A stretch of 18,700 bases of DNA from positions 1-18,700 of the forward strand of contig JAHRWI010000096.1 in assembly GCA_019090225.1 (NCBI GenBank). The letters run 5' to 3'. A model generated the notes under the pieces. It worked only from the letters and a program-made list of their open reading frames with translations. It was not told where the DNA came from and did not search any database. Positions 1 through 8,022 of this stretch are shown here, piece by piece (within the stretch, counting starts at the first letter, position 1; each line of letters opens with the position of its first letter). The position numbers were made by a program, and so were the translations under genes. This DNA is from Porticoccaceae bacterium. GTDB lineage: Bacteria; Pseudomonadota; Gammaproteobacteria; Pseudomonadales; Porticoccaceae.

Positions 1-1108
1 GAGACAGGCCTTTCTGGAATACCTGGAAGCCAGTACCGTAAATCAGAGTATCGATTTCCCGTTCGGTACCATCACTGGTGACGATACCGTTTTCGGTGAT
101 GCGCTCGATGGTATCTGTCACAAGCTCCACCTTTTCTTCGTTGAAAACAGGGTAGAACTTATTAGTGAAGCTGGGGCGCTTACAACCAAAGTCATATTTT
201 GGAATCAGTTTTTCCTGAAGTTCAGGATCGTTGACCTGGCTTCGCACATGTTTAACGGCAAATTTTTCAAACCACTTCACCAACCACGACATTTGTTTGT
301 TGAACACGAGGCCGTTGACCATAATGGTATCAGTCATTATCTGCATCAAGGTGCGCGCGGTACGTTGCAGCCCCGGCACATATTTAAAGCCGTTTTGAAG
401 CCATTTCGGAACGGGCATATCTTTTTTTGGCAATAACCAGATGGGCGTACGTTGATAAACATCCAGACTTTTTAATTTGGGAACTATTTCGGGAATCACC
501 TGAATGGCTGTGGCCCCAGTGCCAATAAAACCGACACGTTCACCAGTGAGATCATGGCTGTGATCCCAACGACCGGTGTGCATTTTCTTGCCTTTAAAAT
601 CATCGACACCCTCAATATCGGGTAGTTTAGGTAATGTTAGATAACCTGTGGCGCTGACAATATAGCGCGAGGTAAATGCTCGGCCATCCTCGGTGTGGGT
701 AGTCCAAATATTATTGACTTCATCGTAGAGGGTTTCGGTAACCGAACAGTTATAACGCAGGTGTGCCTTAATTCCGTATTTTTTCGTGCAGTGCTCAGCA
801 TAAGCTTTTAACTCAGATCCAGGGGCATAGAGGTTCGACCAGTTGGGGTTTTGTTCAAAACCAAAGGAATAACTCAGTGTCGGTACATCGACGGCCAGGC
901 CGGGATAACTATTATCCCGCCAGGTGCCACCAACGCCGTCGCCCTTTTCGAGAATAATAAAATCCCCAAACCCTTTCTTCAGTAATTTAATACCCGCGCC
1001 GATACCTGAAAACCCACAGCCAATAATGACAATGTCGTGATCGATAACAGGTGCAGATGACTGCGCCTGAAAATGATCTTCTGTTGATTCTACCGCTGCT
1101 AGAGCCAC
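1..1108 (-). CDS. Baeyer-Villiger-type flavin monooxygenase, 3' end outside window
   Basis: This is the N-terminal part (369 codons) of an FAD/NADPH monooxygenase that probably converts a ketone to an ester or lactone. The frame is open from a GTG at 1108 to the window edge. Visible motifs are the FAD-binding GCGFSG (residues 30-35), GTWRDNSYPG (61-70), the Baeyer-Villiger fingerprint FKGKKMHTGRWD (171-182, FxGxxxHxxxWD) and the second nucleotide-binding GTGATA (196-201). YGTGF near the left edge resembles the C-terminal family motif. Family members are usually about 480-550 residues, so roughly a quarter is missing. The GTG start is supported by GGGAG about 8 nt upstream, and no ATG fits better. 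It is a single gene with its own promoter region. Steroid, cyclic ketone or arylketone substrates are all possible; substrate is not readable. Confidence 0.9.
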   Translation of the reverse strand, partial: MALAAVESTEDHFQAQSSAPVIDHDIVIIGCGFSGIGAGIKLLKKGFGDFIILEKGDGVGGTWRDNSYPGLAVDVPTLSYSFGFEQNPNWSNLYAPGSELKAYAEHCTKKYGIKAHLRYNCSVTETLYDEVNNIWTTHTEDGRAFTSRYIVSATGYLTLPKLPDIEGVDDFKGKKMHTGRWDHSHDLTGERVGFIGTGATAIQVIPEIVPKLKSLDVYQRTPIWLLPKKDMPVPKWLQNGFKYVPGLQRTARTLMQIMTDTIMVNGLVFNKQMSWLVKWFEKFAVKHVRSQVNDPELQEKLIPKYDFGCKRPSFTNKFYPVFNEEKVELVTDTIERITENGIVTSDGTEREIDTLIYGTGFQVFQKGLS

Positions 1109-1171
1109 TTAATTTCTCCCACTATAAACTGACCACATGCGCCAAACGCTTGACTTAAATTTAGATGAGGA

Positions 1172-1200
1172 AATCTACGCTGGAGCTGGTTCTGTGTCAA
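1172..1200 (-). promoter_or_regulatory. Candidate sigma70 promoter of the flavin monooxygenase
   Basis: Read on the minus strand there is a perfect -35 TTGACA (1200-1195), a 17-bp spacer and TAGATT (1177-1172), which matches four of six -10 consensus bases. It lies about 65 nt upstream of the GTG start and points the right way. It is a consensus match only; no transcript data support it. Confidence 0.5.
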
Positions 1201-1205
1201 ATAGA

Positions 1206-1229
1206 CAGACAGTCTTAACTGCTTGTCTG
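1206..1229. promoter_or_regulatory. Inverted repeat next to the monooxygenase promoter
   Basis: CAGACA and TGTCTG form a perfect 6-bp inverted repeat separated by 12 bp. Its centre lies about 20 bp upstream of the candidate -35 box, near position -53 of the predicted transcript, a usual place for an activator site. The function is inferred from position only. Confidence 0.3.
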
Positions 1230-1325
1230 ATAAGATTTTATTGGGCGATATCCGGAGTTTATCTACCGAGGCTCAACTAAGCTGTGACGATCAAACTTTA
1301 AGTGCTAAACCTTTAGAGCAAGACC

Positions 1326-1348
1326 GCCAGAGAGCTAAGCTCTCCGGC
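1326..1348 (-). terminator. Weak hairpin downstream of phoH
   Basis: GCC-A-GAGAGC / GCTCTC-C-GGC can form a nine-pair stem with one A-C mismatch and a 3-nt loop, about 30 nt beyond the phoH stop. No clear U-tract follows on the minus strand, so it may be only a weak terminator or a 3' stabilising hairpin. Confidence 0.3.
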
Positions 1349-1379
1349 TGCATGTAAGTAGATGTATTTTAGCGAGTGC

Positions 1380-2192
1380 TTATTGGGGTTCGTAACGATC
1401 AATTATATCTTTTACCAGACCGCTGCGAACAATGTCATCATATTCAAAGTGGTGGATATAAACATTCGGCAGACCGGCTAGTTTTTCAACGGCGTCGACC
1501 AGACCGTTAGCGCCGCGAATATCACTCTGTTTAATATCACCGTTGATTACCACTTTACAGCCTTCACCGATACGGGTCAGAAACATTTTCATCTGGGCAA
1601 CGGAAGTGTTTTGCGCCTCATCAAGAATCACATAGCTGCTTTCATCAAAGGTTTTACCCCGCATAAACGCTAGCGGGGCAGCGACTATTCGACCATGACG
1701 AATACAGTAGTTAACCGTACCCCCACCTAGCCGTTCATTGAGTATGTCGCGAAAAGCGTCTATATAAACTGCAAACTTCTCATCCACTGCACCGGGTAAA
1801 AACCCTAACTGCTCCCCAGCCTCAACCGCTGGCCGAGTCAGAATAATACGATCTATCATGCCGGATTCCAGGGACTCAGCGGCCAACGCTGCAGCACAAT
1901 AGCTTTTTCCAGTACCGGCAGGACCCAGGCCTAAAGTCAGGCAATGACGTTTAATGGCATTTATGTACTTTTCCTGGGCGGGGTTTTTTGCTCGAAGGCC
2001 TTCTGTGGAACGGTGGGTACTGCCGACTTGATGGAGGTGTTGGTTTTGCGGATTGATCTCTACGACGGTGTCGTGATTACGTTTGCCTTTTTTACGAGGA
2101 GAGTTTCGGGAGGGAGGCTGGTCTGACAGATGGCTGTCGGGGGCATAGTTTCTACGTTTTAAGTTTCGCTTTGCACTAGAGCGTCTGGTCAT
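1380..2192 (-). CDS. phoH: PhoH-family ATPase
   Basis: A 270-residue cytoplasmic P-loop ATPase of the PhoH family, proteins linked to RNA metabolism and phosphate stress whose exact role is unsettled. Walker A is GPAGTGKS (residues 90-97). The family motif LTRPAVEAGEQLGFLPG spans about 118-134 and Walker B VILDEAQ is at 188-194. The first 60 or so residues are strongly basic and low in hydrophobics (many R, K, N, S, Q), probably disordered and possibly nucleic-acid binding. This PhoH/YlaK-like layout has no N-terminal PIN domain and no KH domain. The ATG at 2192 has AGAGGA about 10 nt upstream. It is monocistronic between two unrelated genes and looks like core genome rather than part of the catabolic block. 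Confidence 0.9.
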   Translation of the reverse strand: MTRRSSAKRNLKRRNYAPDSHLSDQPPSRNSPRKKGKRNHDTVVEINPQNQHLHQVGSTHRSTEGLRAKNPAQEKYINAIKRHCLTLGLGPAGTGKSYCAAALAAESLESGMIDRIILTRPAVEAGEQLGFLPGAVDEKFAVYIDAFRDILNERLGGGTVNYCIRHGRIVAAPLAFMRGKTFDESSYVILDEAQNTSVAQMKMFLTRIGEGCKVVINGDIKQSDIRGANGLVDAVEKLAGLPNVYIHHFEYDDIVRSGLVKDIIDRYEPQ

Positions 2193-2553
2193 GATTTTTG
2201 TCGTCCTCTGTTTTCAATGTGATTTACGGCTGCACAGCTACGCAAAATTTTGTGAAATAAAAGGTCGTGCTTTAATTGCTTAAATTTGACTATTTAAAAT
2301 ATGTGTTCTATCGCCTCCTCAGTTATTGGTAACTTCATAGTGTCAGGTGTCAGCCACAAGTAAGGCATTGATAAGGACACTGCTCGACTGTACGTTCGAT
2401 GCTATCAGGTAAAATTATTTGTTGCACTTGTTTTTTGCGAGTCCTTTTAAGAACCTTTTAAATAAAGCCTGGGGCTATCCCAGCTAACTAGCTAATCAAA
2501 AAAATCTGGAAAATATATCTCACATGTAGAATGAGCTTTTAGCCATATTTCTG
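2193..2553. other. Intergenic region between phoH and the efflux MFS gene
   Basis: 361 bases without a convincing gene. It must hold the phoH promoter (minus strand), but no clean -35/-10 pair stands out. The section is AT-rich around 2260-2310. A tandem 7-mer GTGTCAG occurs twice near 2340-2353, and a weak hairpin lies at 2469-2483. Confidence 0.6.
2469..2483 (-). terminator. Weak terminator-like hairpin after the efflux MFS gene
   Basis: CTGGG and CCCAG form a 5-bp stem with a 5-nt loop about 70 nt beyond the transporter stop. On the minus strand it is followed by the U-rich GCTTTATTT. The stem is short, so the call is tentative. Confidence 0.25.
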
Positions 2554-4092
2554 TCATTTATCCCCACTGTCTGCTTTAGCACCTGCTGCACCGGGCATTT
2601 TTGCCGGTAAAAATGGTATCAATAGCAGAATGGGGATAATCATAATTGCCAGCAAAGTAAATGTATCGGTTAAACCCAATGTCAGGGACTGGATATTGGT
2701 CAGTCCCTCGGCAATGGCCCACATGACCGAGTCATCACCCCCAGCTAGATCCTGCAGGGGCGAAAAAGCCGAATCCTTACCTTGTTTCCAGGGGTTTAAC
2801 TCCTCGACCAGATGCTGGCGATGGAAAACGGTACGACTTTGCCAAATCGTAATGCCGACGGCGATACCGATGCTGGTGGAGAATATCCGGAAGAAGTTAA
2901 AGAAGCTGGCCGCCGAACTGGTTTTATCAGGTGGCACACTCGACAAGGTAGTGGCCATCAGGGGTGGCCACAATAAGGTAAACCCGAGGCCTACGATTAC
3001 TCGGGCAAATAACATGGTTTCGAAGGTGGTGTCTGGTGAACATTGAGACTGCAGATAGATGCCCCACATACCGATCAGAGATCCGCCTGCCATCAAATAC
3101 CGGAGATTCCAGTTGGCCATGTTTTTACCAACGATCATCATCCCGAAGACAGGTAGCACGCTGGTGCCGGCCATAACCATACCCGACCAGGTAGCGGTGT
3201 AACCCAGCACTGATTGCATCCAGATCGGATAGGGAATCATCGAACCAAAGTAGGTAATGTGGAATAGCGAAGCGATAATCGAAGACATGACAAAAACAGG
3301 GTAACGGAACAGAGAATAATCAATAATCGGATGCGGCTCTTTACGCTCCCAGACATAGAAAGCAATCGCGACAATAACAGCGATATTAACCATCGTGCGT
3401 ATATCCGGCGACGCCATCCAATCCAGCTCATGGCCTTTATCAAGCACCAGCTGCAACATAATGACGCCAATCGCCAGGAGCAATATACCCACACCATCGA
3501 CCGGGATTTTAGGTAATTTTTTATCGGTGTGCCCCATGCTAATCCAGATCAAAGTCGCCGAGACAATACCCAGGGGAATATTGATATAGAAGATCCACGG
3601 CCAGCCAAAGTTATCGGTAATAAAACCCCCGATGAGTGGCCCCAGCACTGGTGCGGTAGTAGAGGTAACGCTCCATAAACCGATAGCGAAGCCATGCTTT
3701 TCTGGCGGATAAACCCTCAACACCAGGGTTTGGGACAAGGGCACGATCATGCCGCTGGTTAAACCCTGAAGGGCGCGAAACAATATTAAGGTCTCAAAAT
3801 TTTGCGCCAGACCGCATATCGCGGAGGTCAGGGTAAATAGTATTACGGAGACGACGAAGGTTCTTATCTCGCCATAGCGGCGGCTGATCCAGGGACTCAA
3901 GGGGAGAATCACCGCCAGACAGACGGTGTATGAAGTAAGAATCCACGCTCCCTGGGATGGTGTTGCACCCAGGCTACCAGACATCGCAGGCAGCGACACC
4001 ACCGCAATGGTGGTGTCCAGCACATTCATAAAATTCGCAGAAGTGATCGCGATTGCTGTTAACAGCAAAGGTAGGCGTGGTCCGTCGCTCAT
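2554..4092 (-). CDS. DHA2-family (EmrB/QacA-type) MFS efflux transporter
   Basis: A 512-residue inner-membrane drug/proton antiporter with a length and hydrophobic pattern fitting 14 transmembrane helices. The DHA2 signature LDTTIAVVSLP (residues 25-35) lies in helix 1. A motif A-like stretch, PLSPWISRRYGEIR (64-77), follows helix 2. The antiporter motif C region (147-175) contains GPLIGG and FYINIPLG. EmrB-type proteins normally pair with a periplasmic EmrA adaptor and an outer-membrane TolC partner; neither is adjacent. The last dozen residues are hydrophilic. The ATG at 4092 has no strong Shine-Dalgarno sequence, so the start is less certain than the family. It may export a toxic substrate or intermediate, but that is only suggested by the neighbourhood. 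Confidence 0.92.
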   Translation of the reverse strand: MSDGPRLPLLLTAIAITSANFMNVLDTTIAVVSLPAMSGSLGATPSQGAWILTSYTVCLAVILPLSPWISRRYGEIRTFVVSVILFTLTSAICGLAQNFETLILFRALQGLTSGMIVPLSQTLVLRVYPPEKHGFAIGLWSVTSTTAPVLGPLIGGFITDNFGWPWIFYINIPLGIVSATLIWISMGHTDKKLPKIPVDGVGILLLAIGVIMLQLVLDKGHELDWMASPDIRTMVNIAVIVAIAFYVWERKEPHPIIDYSLFRYPVFVMSSIIASLFHITYFGSMIPYPIWMQSVLGYTATWSGMVMAGTSVLPVFGMMIVGKNMANWNLRYLMAGGSLIGMWGIYLQSQCSPDTTFETMLFARVIVGLGFTLLWPPLMATTLSSVPPDKTSSAASFFNFFRIFSTSIGIAVGITIWQSRTVFHRQHLVEELNPWKQGKDSAFSPLQDLAGGDDSVMWAIAEGLTNIQSLTLGLTDTFTLLAIMIIPILLLIPFLPAKMPGAAGAKADSGDK

Positions 4093-4413
4093 GATTACTC
4101 ACTAAATTTTAGAAGGGCTATTAGTTCGCTTTGACTCGATCCTCTTGTAGCGCTGTCGGCCCTCGGTCTGAATTTATAAGAACACACCTCCCCCCCACTC
4201 GCAACGCTACCTGCTTACACCTAACTTCTACCTATGCCTCGGCTTCGCCCCGGTCGTTCATGCAGAGCCTAGCTGGAGCTTAATCAGCAAGGGTTTATTG
4301 CGATAGGTTCATTAACAAAAGTTGATTGACGATCGAGAAATACTGGACTTGTCCTGTGGTCAATGGAAGAATCAAGGGGTTTACATAAACCCTAAGTTTC
4401 AAACTGGAGAAAA
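4093..4413. other. Divergent intergenic region between MFS and SDR genes
   Basis: 321 bases between two divergently transcribed genes, so it should hold both promoters. For the transporter, TATAAA at 4178-4173 (minus) could be a -10 box, but its -35 is poor. Upstream of the SDR there is a TTGACG near 4326-4331 without a good -10, and the palindrome described at 4377-4392. A run of seven C lies near 4190. No coding potential is evident. Confidence 0.5.
4377..4392. promoter_or_regulatory. 16-bp palindrome upstream of the plus-strand SDR
   Basis: GGGTTTACATAAACCC is a palindrome with 7-bp arms around a 2-bp centre, ending 21 nt before the ATG at 4414. Its size and position fit a repressor operator of TetR or a similar family. 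A 2-nt loop makes an RNA hairpin unlikely. The role is inferred. Confidence 0.35.
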
Positions 4414-5175
4414 ATGATGACAAGTTTAGCTGGAAAAGTAGTCCTGGTTACCGGTGGCTCTCGAGGCCAGGGTGCTGCAGAAGCAAAGATTTTTGCCGAG
4501 CGCGGTGCCAAAGTGATGATCTGTGATGTACTTGATGAAGACGGCCACAAAACTGCAGCTGAAATCGGCGATGCGGCCGCTTATAGCCATTTGGACGTGA
4601 CGGACGAAAGTCAATGGCAGGCTGCGGTCGCCGCCACGGTCGCCAAATTTGGCAAACTCAATGCTCTGATCAACAATGCCGGCATCGCCGATATGAATGC
4701 GCTAAAAGAAATGTCCGTCGAGCAATATATGAAAACCATTCAGGTTAATCAGGTCGGTGTATTTCTGGGTATGAAAAGCGTCGCAGGTGCCATGAAAGAT
4801 GCCGGTGGTGGAGCCATTGTTAATATTTCTTCCATCGCGGGCATGTTGGGTGCGGTCGGCGGCATCGCCTATTGCGCCAGCAAATTTGCTGTGCGCGGTA
4901 TGACCAAAGTCGCTGCCCTGGAACTCGGCCCAGACAACATTCGCGTCAACTCCATTCATCCCGGCGGCATCATGACTCGGATGTTGACCGACGCTGGCCT
5001 GACCTCCGATGGTGCCAATGATTTATTCTCATCAGCACCCGTCGGCCGTATCGGCCAGCCGGAAGAGATGGCCACCCTGGCAGCTTACCTGATCTCCGAC
5101 GACAGCTCCTACTCAACCGGCTCTGAATTTATTGCTGACGGCGGCATCACCGCAGGTTTTGCCCTGGAACCCTAA
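4414..5175 (+). CDS. Short-chain dehydrogenase, 3-alpha/20-beta-hydroxysteroid dehydrogenase-like
   Basis: A 253-residue classical SDR that oxidises or reduces a secondary alcohol/ketone with a nicotinamide cofactor. The Rossmann glycine motif is TGGSRGQG (13-20). Asp38 at the end of the second strand favours NAD over NADP. DV (61-62), NNAG (87-90), and the catalytic Asn112, Ser140, Tyr153 and Lys157 (YCASK) are all present. Spacing and the VNISSIAG context resemble bacterial 3-alpha/20-beta-hydroxysteroid dehydrogenases, but SDR substrates cannot be assigned safely from this. GGAG sits 7 nt before the ATG at 4414; the next codon, at 4417, is also ATG. It is transcribed alone and ends at a strong terminator. 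It differs clearly from the three SDRs at 9073-11523. Confidence 0.93.
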   Translation: MMTSLAGKVVLVTGGSRGQGAAEAKIFAERGAKVMICDVLDEDGHKTAAEIGDAAAYSHLDVTDESQWQAAVAATVAKFGKLNALINNAGIADMNALKEMSVEQYMKTIQVNQVGVFLGMKSVAGAMKDAGGGAIVNISSIAGMLGAVGGIAYCASKFAVRGMTKVAALELGPDNIRVNSIHPGGIMTRMLTDAGLTSDGANDLFSSAPVGRIGQPEEMATLAAYLISDDSSYSTGSEFIADGGITAGFALEP

Positions 5176-5231
5176 AGCTCGCGGATAAGTTAAAAGAAGG
5201 CAAGCAGCTTTAGATAATTTCAAAGCTGATT

Positions 5232-5267
5232 AAAGAGGCTATTCGACATGTCGAGTAGCCTCTTTTT
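5232..5267 (+). terminator. Rho-independent terminator after the SDR gene
   Basis: A fully self-complementary arm pair (AGAGGCTATTCGACA with its partner, one T-G wobble) is centred on ACATGT. It is flanked by A residues and followed by a T-run ending at 5267. It starts about 57 nt after the SDR stop. The near symmetry and flanking A/T runs could also act on the minus strand. Confidence 0.85.
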
Positions 5268-5318
5268 GTGTTTAATTTTTACTCCTTGTGACCGTTAGCG
5301 AGCGCTATCAAAACCTTT

Positions 5319-5450
5319 CTAAACACCGCCAGGCTTAGCCCGTTTGATCAGCTCATCTAAATCGGCTTCTCTTACCCAGATACTCTTTATCCAGCCTCCC
5401 TTATCTCCTACGCCCCACGATCTCATGATTTGTGATAATCCGACCGACAT
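5319..5450 (-). CDS. Possible 43-residue small protein
   Basis: A short open frame from ATG 5450 to TAG 5319 encodes 43 residues, beginning MSVGLSQIM and ending in an acidic/basic helix-like stretch (VREADLDELIKRA) then KPGGV. TTTAGGG lies about 7 nt before the ATG, an acceptable ribosome site, and an in-frame TAG precedes it. The C-terminal half looks like a folded amphipathic helix rather than random translation. I recognise no family. It could be a real small gene, a remnant of a longer gene, or chance. Confidence 0.2.
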   Translation of the reverse strand: MSVGLSQIMRSWGVGDKGGWIKSIWVREADLDELIKRAKPGGV

Positions 5451-5496
5451 GTAAATACCCTAAAGTATAGAATCAGCTCACAGCAATCGTTTGCTT

Positions 5497-6749
5497 ATGG
5501 AAAACCTGATTCATCTAGCGCTGGTTTGGAGTGGCGTCTTCCTCGCAGGTTTTCTGGCGGGCAAAACCAAGCTGACACCGGTTCTCTATTTTCTCGCCAT
5601 TGGCTGCCTGATGGTCAATATGGGTTTGCTGCCGGAAGAAACCACACCCTTTATTGAAGGCTTTTCGGAAATCGGCATCATCCTCATCATGTTCGCCCTG
5701 GGTTTTGAAGAGAATGCCAGCAACTTTCTCGACAGTATCAAACGCTCCTGGGGTATTGCTTTTTTTGGCGCGGTGGCGCCCTTCGCCATTGCCTATTCAC
5801 TGGCCAGTTACTTCTGGCAGGACACCAATATCGCACTGCTTTGTGGCCTGACCATGACTGCAACCGCCGTATCCCTGACCATGGTATCGCTCAAAGGTGA
5901 AAACCTTCACACCACCAAAGCCGCTACCGGCATCATGACCTCAGCGGTATTAGATGACATCGCCTCCCTGGCTCTGGTGGCGATACTGGTACCCATTGCT
6001 ACCGGAAGTGAGGCGCTGAGCGTCTTATCGATCGAAATTATCGTCGGCAAAACCGTGGCGTTTTTCGCCATCGTCACCGTACTCGGCATGTGGCTATTCC
6101 CCCATGACTTGACTCACAGCTGGTTCGGCAAGATACCTTTGCTGGGTCGCTATGGCATCAAAGATCTGATGTCATTTAGCCGCGGTGAACACGCCACGCT
6201 CGCCATACTCCTGCTCGCTGTACTGGTCGGTATTGTCTCCCACAAATTTGGTTTTCATCCCGCCGTTGGCGCTTATATGGCCGGACTGATCATGAAGGAG
6301 GAGTACTTCCACTTTAATTCTCTTGAAGAAAATCAATACGCAGCCAATAAGCGCATTGTCGATAACGTCGCGTTTTCCTGGATAGGCCCGGTGTTTTTGT
6401 GGTACTGGGCACCAAGCTGATTTTCGATTGGGAAATATTCGTCTCTGTTATTCCCCAAACAATCGTGCTTACTTTAAGTATTCTAGTAGGCCAGATATCC
6501 TCTGCGGCGGTGGCGGCGCGCTACACCGGTGGGTTTAATTTTGAAGAATCCATGATGATTGGTTTTGGTATGCTGGGCCGAGCCGAACTGGCCTTTGTGG
6601 TGATGGATATCGCCTATGTGCAAAACGATATCTTTACCACCGAGGTGTTTTACACGCTGATGTTTACCGCTTTCTGGTTAAATGTTGCGGTACCGATTTC
6701 CATCAAACTCTGGAAGCCTTATTTTATTGCTGCTCAACGCGAACCCTAA
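5497..6749 (+). pseudogene. Kef/CPA2-type cation/proton antiporter, split by a one-base frameshift
   Basis: An inner-membrane monovalent cation/proton antiporter of the CPA2 superfamily, without a C-terminal TrkA-N domain. The first frame runs from ATG 5497 (or TTG 5491) to TGA 6420. It covers most helices, including the paired acidic LDDIAS at residues 152-157 and GFHPAVGAYMAGL. The remaining helices continue in the -1 frame to TAA 6749. At the run of five T (6394-6398) the frame reads GTG TTT TTG; one extra T would give GPVFFVVLGTKL, the expected family sequence, and a continuous protein of about 417 residues. Both halves are otherwise well conserved, so this is a recent mutation, a sequencing error in a homopolymer, or slippage-dependent expression. 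As written, the product would lose its last helices. Confidence 0.8.
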
Positions 6750-6787
6750 TTATTGTTTAGCGACCAAGTTGCAGAGATAAAACATTA

Positions 6788-7978
6788 CTAAGCAGGTTCA
6801 ACGCCCAGCATAGCCATGCCCTGGATCTCTGCCCCGCCGTCCATGTCCACCGCGGCGTGATGGGTAGCCATAATGACATCCCGAAAACACTGTTGCATAG
6901 GCGAATCATTATAAGCAGCGTGAGCGCCAGCTCCGGCATACAAGCGTTCCACCGCACTTCGACACAGCCCGGCTGCATAGGCTGAATGCCACCGCATTTG
7001 AGCTTGCGCTGCCATATCAGCCGGTGCTTTTGCAGCCGCAATGGCGTCAAACATATCGCAATTTCTGCCAATCATTAATTCGGCTGCAGTTATCTCCCCA
7101 TAGGCCTCGGCAACGCGACTCTGTATGGTGCCCATGCGGGCCTTGGCACCACTACCCTGACCACTGTAAATATCGGGACGAACACGGGTTTTCTCGACAA
7201 ACAAACTCATCATCTCCCTGGCCATACCAAGTATGGTTCCGGCGAGCTGAGTCGACAGGCTGCACATCACCGGTGCCATGTAGATACCACTGTCTTCGCT
7301 GTGATCATGGGCATGAGGGCTACTACCATTGAACAACTTACCGGTCGCCTCAGCGCGATACTCAGGCACAAACACGTCGTCGAGCACCACATCCTTTGAG
7401 CCACTGCCACGCATACCTAGCGTGTGCCAGGTATCATCCACTTCTACCTCATCTCTCGGCAACATGACGTGCAAGCTATTGGGACCTTTGGCGGTATCGT
7501 CCGGGTCACGCAAGGCACCAATCAATAACCAGAGCGAATGATCAACCCCAGAACAATATTGCCAGCGCCCGCTCACCCGCCAGCCACCCTCAGCTTTTTT
7601 AAACTGACCCTGGCCAGCCAGGGTACCGGCAATCAGCAGGTCTTGATCTGAGCCGAACATTTCCGTTCGACACTGCTCAGAAAAACTCCCCGAGATCCAG
7701 TTGTGCGCACCACAAACCATCAACACCCAACTCGATGCAGGGCAAGCGCGGGCCAGTTCAGCACAGGCATGTACCTGGGCCCGAATGGATGCTCCATGGC
7801 CGCCATTAAGAACAGGCGTCATTAATCTAGCCAACCCGGCCTTCCTTAAGGCGGCAATAGATTCGGAGGCTGCTGACCGTCCGGCTTCCGTTGCTTCGCG
7901 ATGTGCAGCAAGTACCGGCAGTACCAATTCAATTGCAGGTTGATAACCCAGTGTTTCAGATGTTTCCAGTGCATTCAT
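6788..7978 (-). CDS. HsaA-like flavin-dependent monooxygenase (acyl-CoA dehydrogenase fold)
   Basis: A 396-residue cytoplasmic protein with the acyl-CoA dehydrogenase fold. It is most like the oxygenase component of two-component group D flavin hydroxylases such as 3-HSA hydroxylase HsaA and 4-hydroxyphenylacetate hydroxylase C2. Ser143 in YCSGVDHSLW fits the conserved active-site serine. WHTLGMRGSGSKDVVLDD (184-201) is the family's flavin-contacting segment, and HH (373-374) in the C-terminal helix matches the catalytic histidine region. The usual acyl-CoA dehydrogenase glutamate is not evident. Such enzymes need reduced flavin from a separate reductase, which is not seen in this window. AGGAG lies about 10 nt before ATG 7978. 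It is last in the minus-strand block, 44 nt after the luciferase-like gene. An acyl-CoA dehydrogenase role remains possible. Confidence 0.82.
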   Translation of the reverse strand: MNALETSETLGYQPAIELVLPVLAAHREATEAGRSAASESIAALRKAGLARLMTPVLNGGHGASIRAQVHACAELARACPASSWVLMVCGAHNWISGSFSEQCRTEMFGSDQDLLIAGTLAGQGQFKKAEGGWRVSGRWQYCSGVDHSLWLLIGALRDPDDTAKGPNSLHVMLPRDEVEVDDTWHTLGMRGSGSKDVVLDDVFVPEYRAEATGKLFNGSSPHAHDHSEDSGIYMAPVMCSLSTQLAGTILGMAREMMSLFVEKTRVRPDIYSGQGSGAKARMGTIQSRVAEAYGEITAAELMIGRNCDMFDAIAAAKAPADMAAQAQMRWHSAYAAGLCRSAVERLYAGAGAHAAYNDSPMQQCFRDVIMATHHAAVDMDGGAEIQGMAMLGVEPA

Positions 7979-8022
7979 GAGGTAGACACTCCTGTCGGTC
8001 TCGATTTGAACAAGGCTAAGAT

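Larger units (their letters stand above)
5176..5490. other. Intergenic region between SDR and antiporter genes
   Basis: 315 bases. The left third holds the SDR terminator (5232-5267). The remainder holds the possible minus-strand small ORF (5319-5450) and must contain the antiporter promoter. No strong -35/-10 pair or Shine-Dalgarno sequence is visible ahead of the antiporter start. Confidence 0.5.

Noticed and set aside
248..436. Plus-strand 62-residue frame
   Set aside because: It lies wholly inside the minus-strand flavin monooxygenase, whose frame carries clear family motifs.
1944..2126. Plus-strand 60-residue frame inside phoH
   Set aside because: Opposite-strand shadow of the Walker A and basic N-terminal region of phoH.
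4240..4275. GC-rich partial dyad near GGCTTCGCC as a terminator
   Set aside because: The pairing is short and irregular, there is no T-run, and the region lies between divergent genes where no terminator is expected.
5341..5450. Excisionase-like or other mobile-element relic in the 43-residue ORF
   Set aside because: The VREADLDELI stretch is only vaguely reminiscent, and there are no repeats, integrase or att-like sites nearby.
6394..6400. Firm call of programmed -1 ribosomal frameshifting in the antiporter
   Set aside because: The heptamer G TTT TTG is not a canonical slippery site, no downstream stem-loop was found, and the family is not known to use it.
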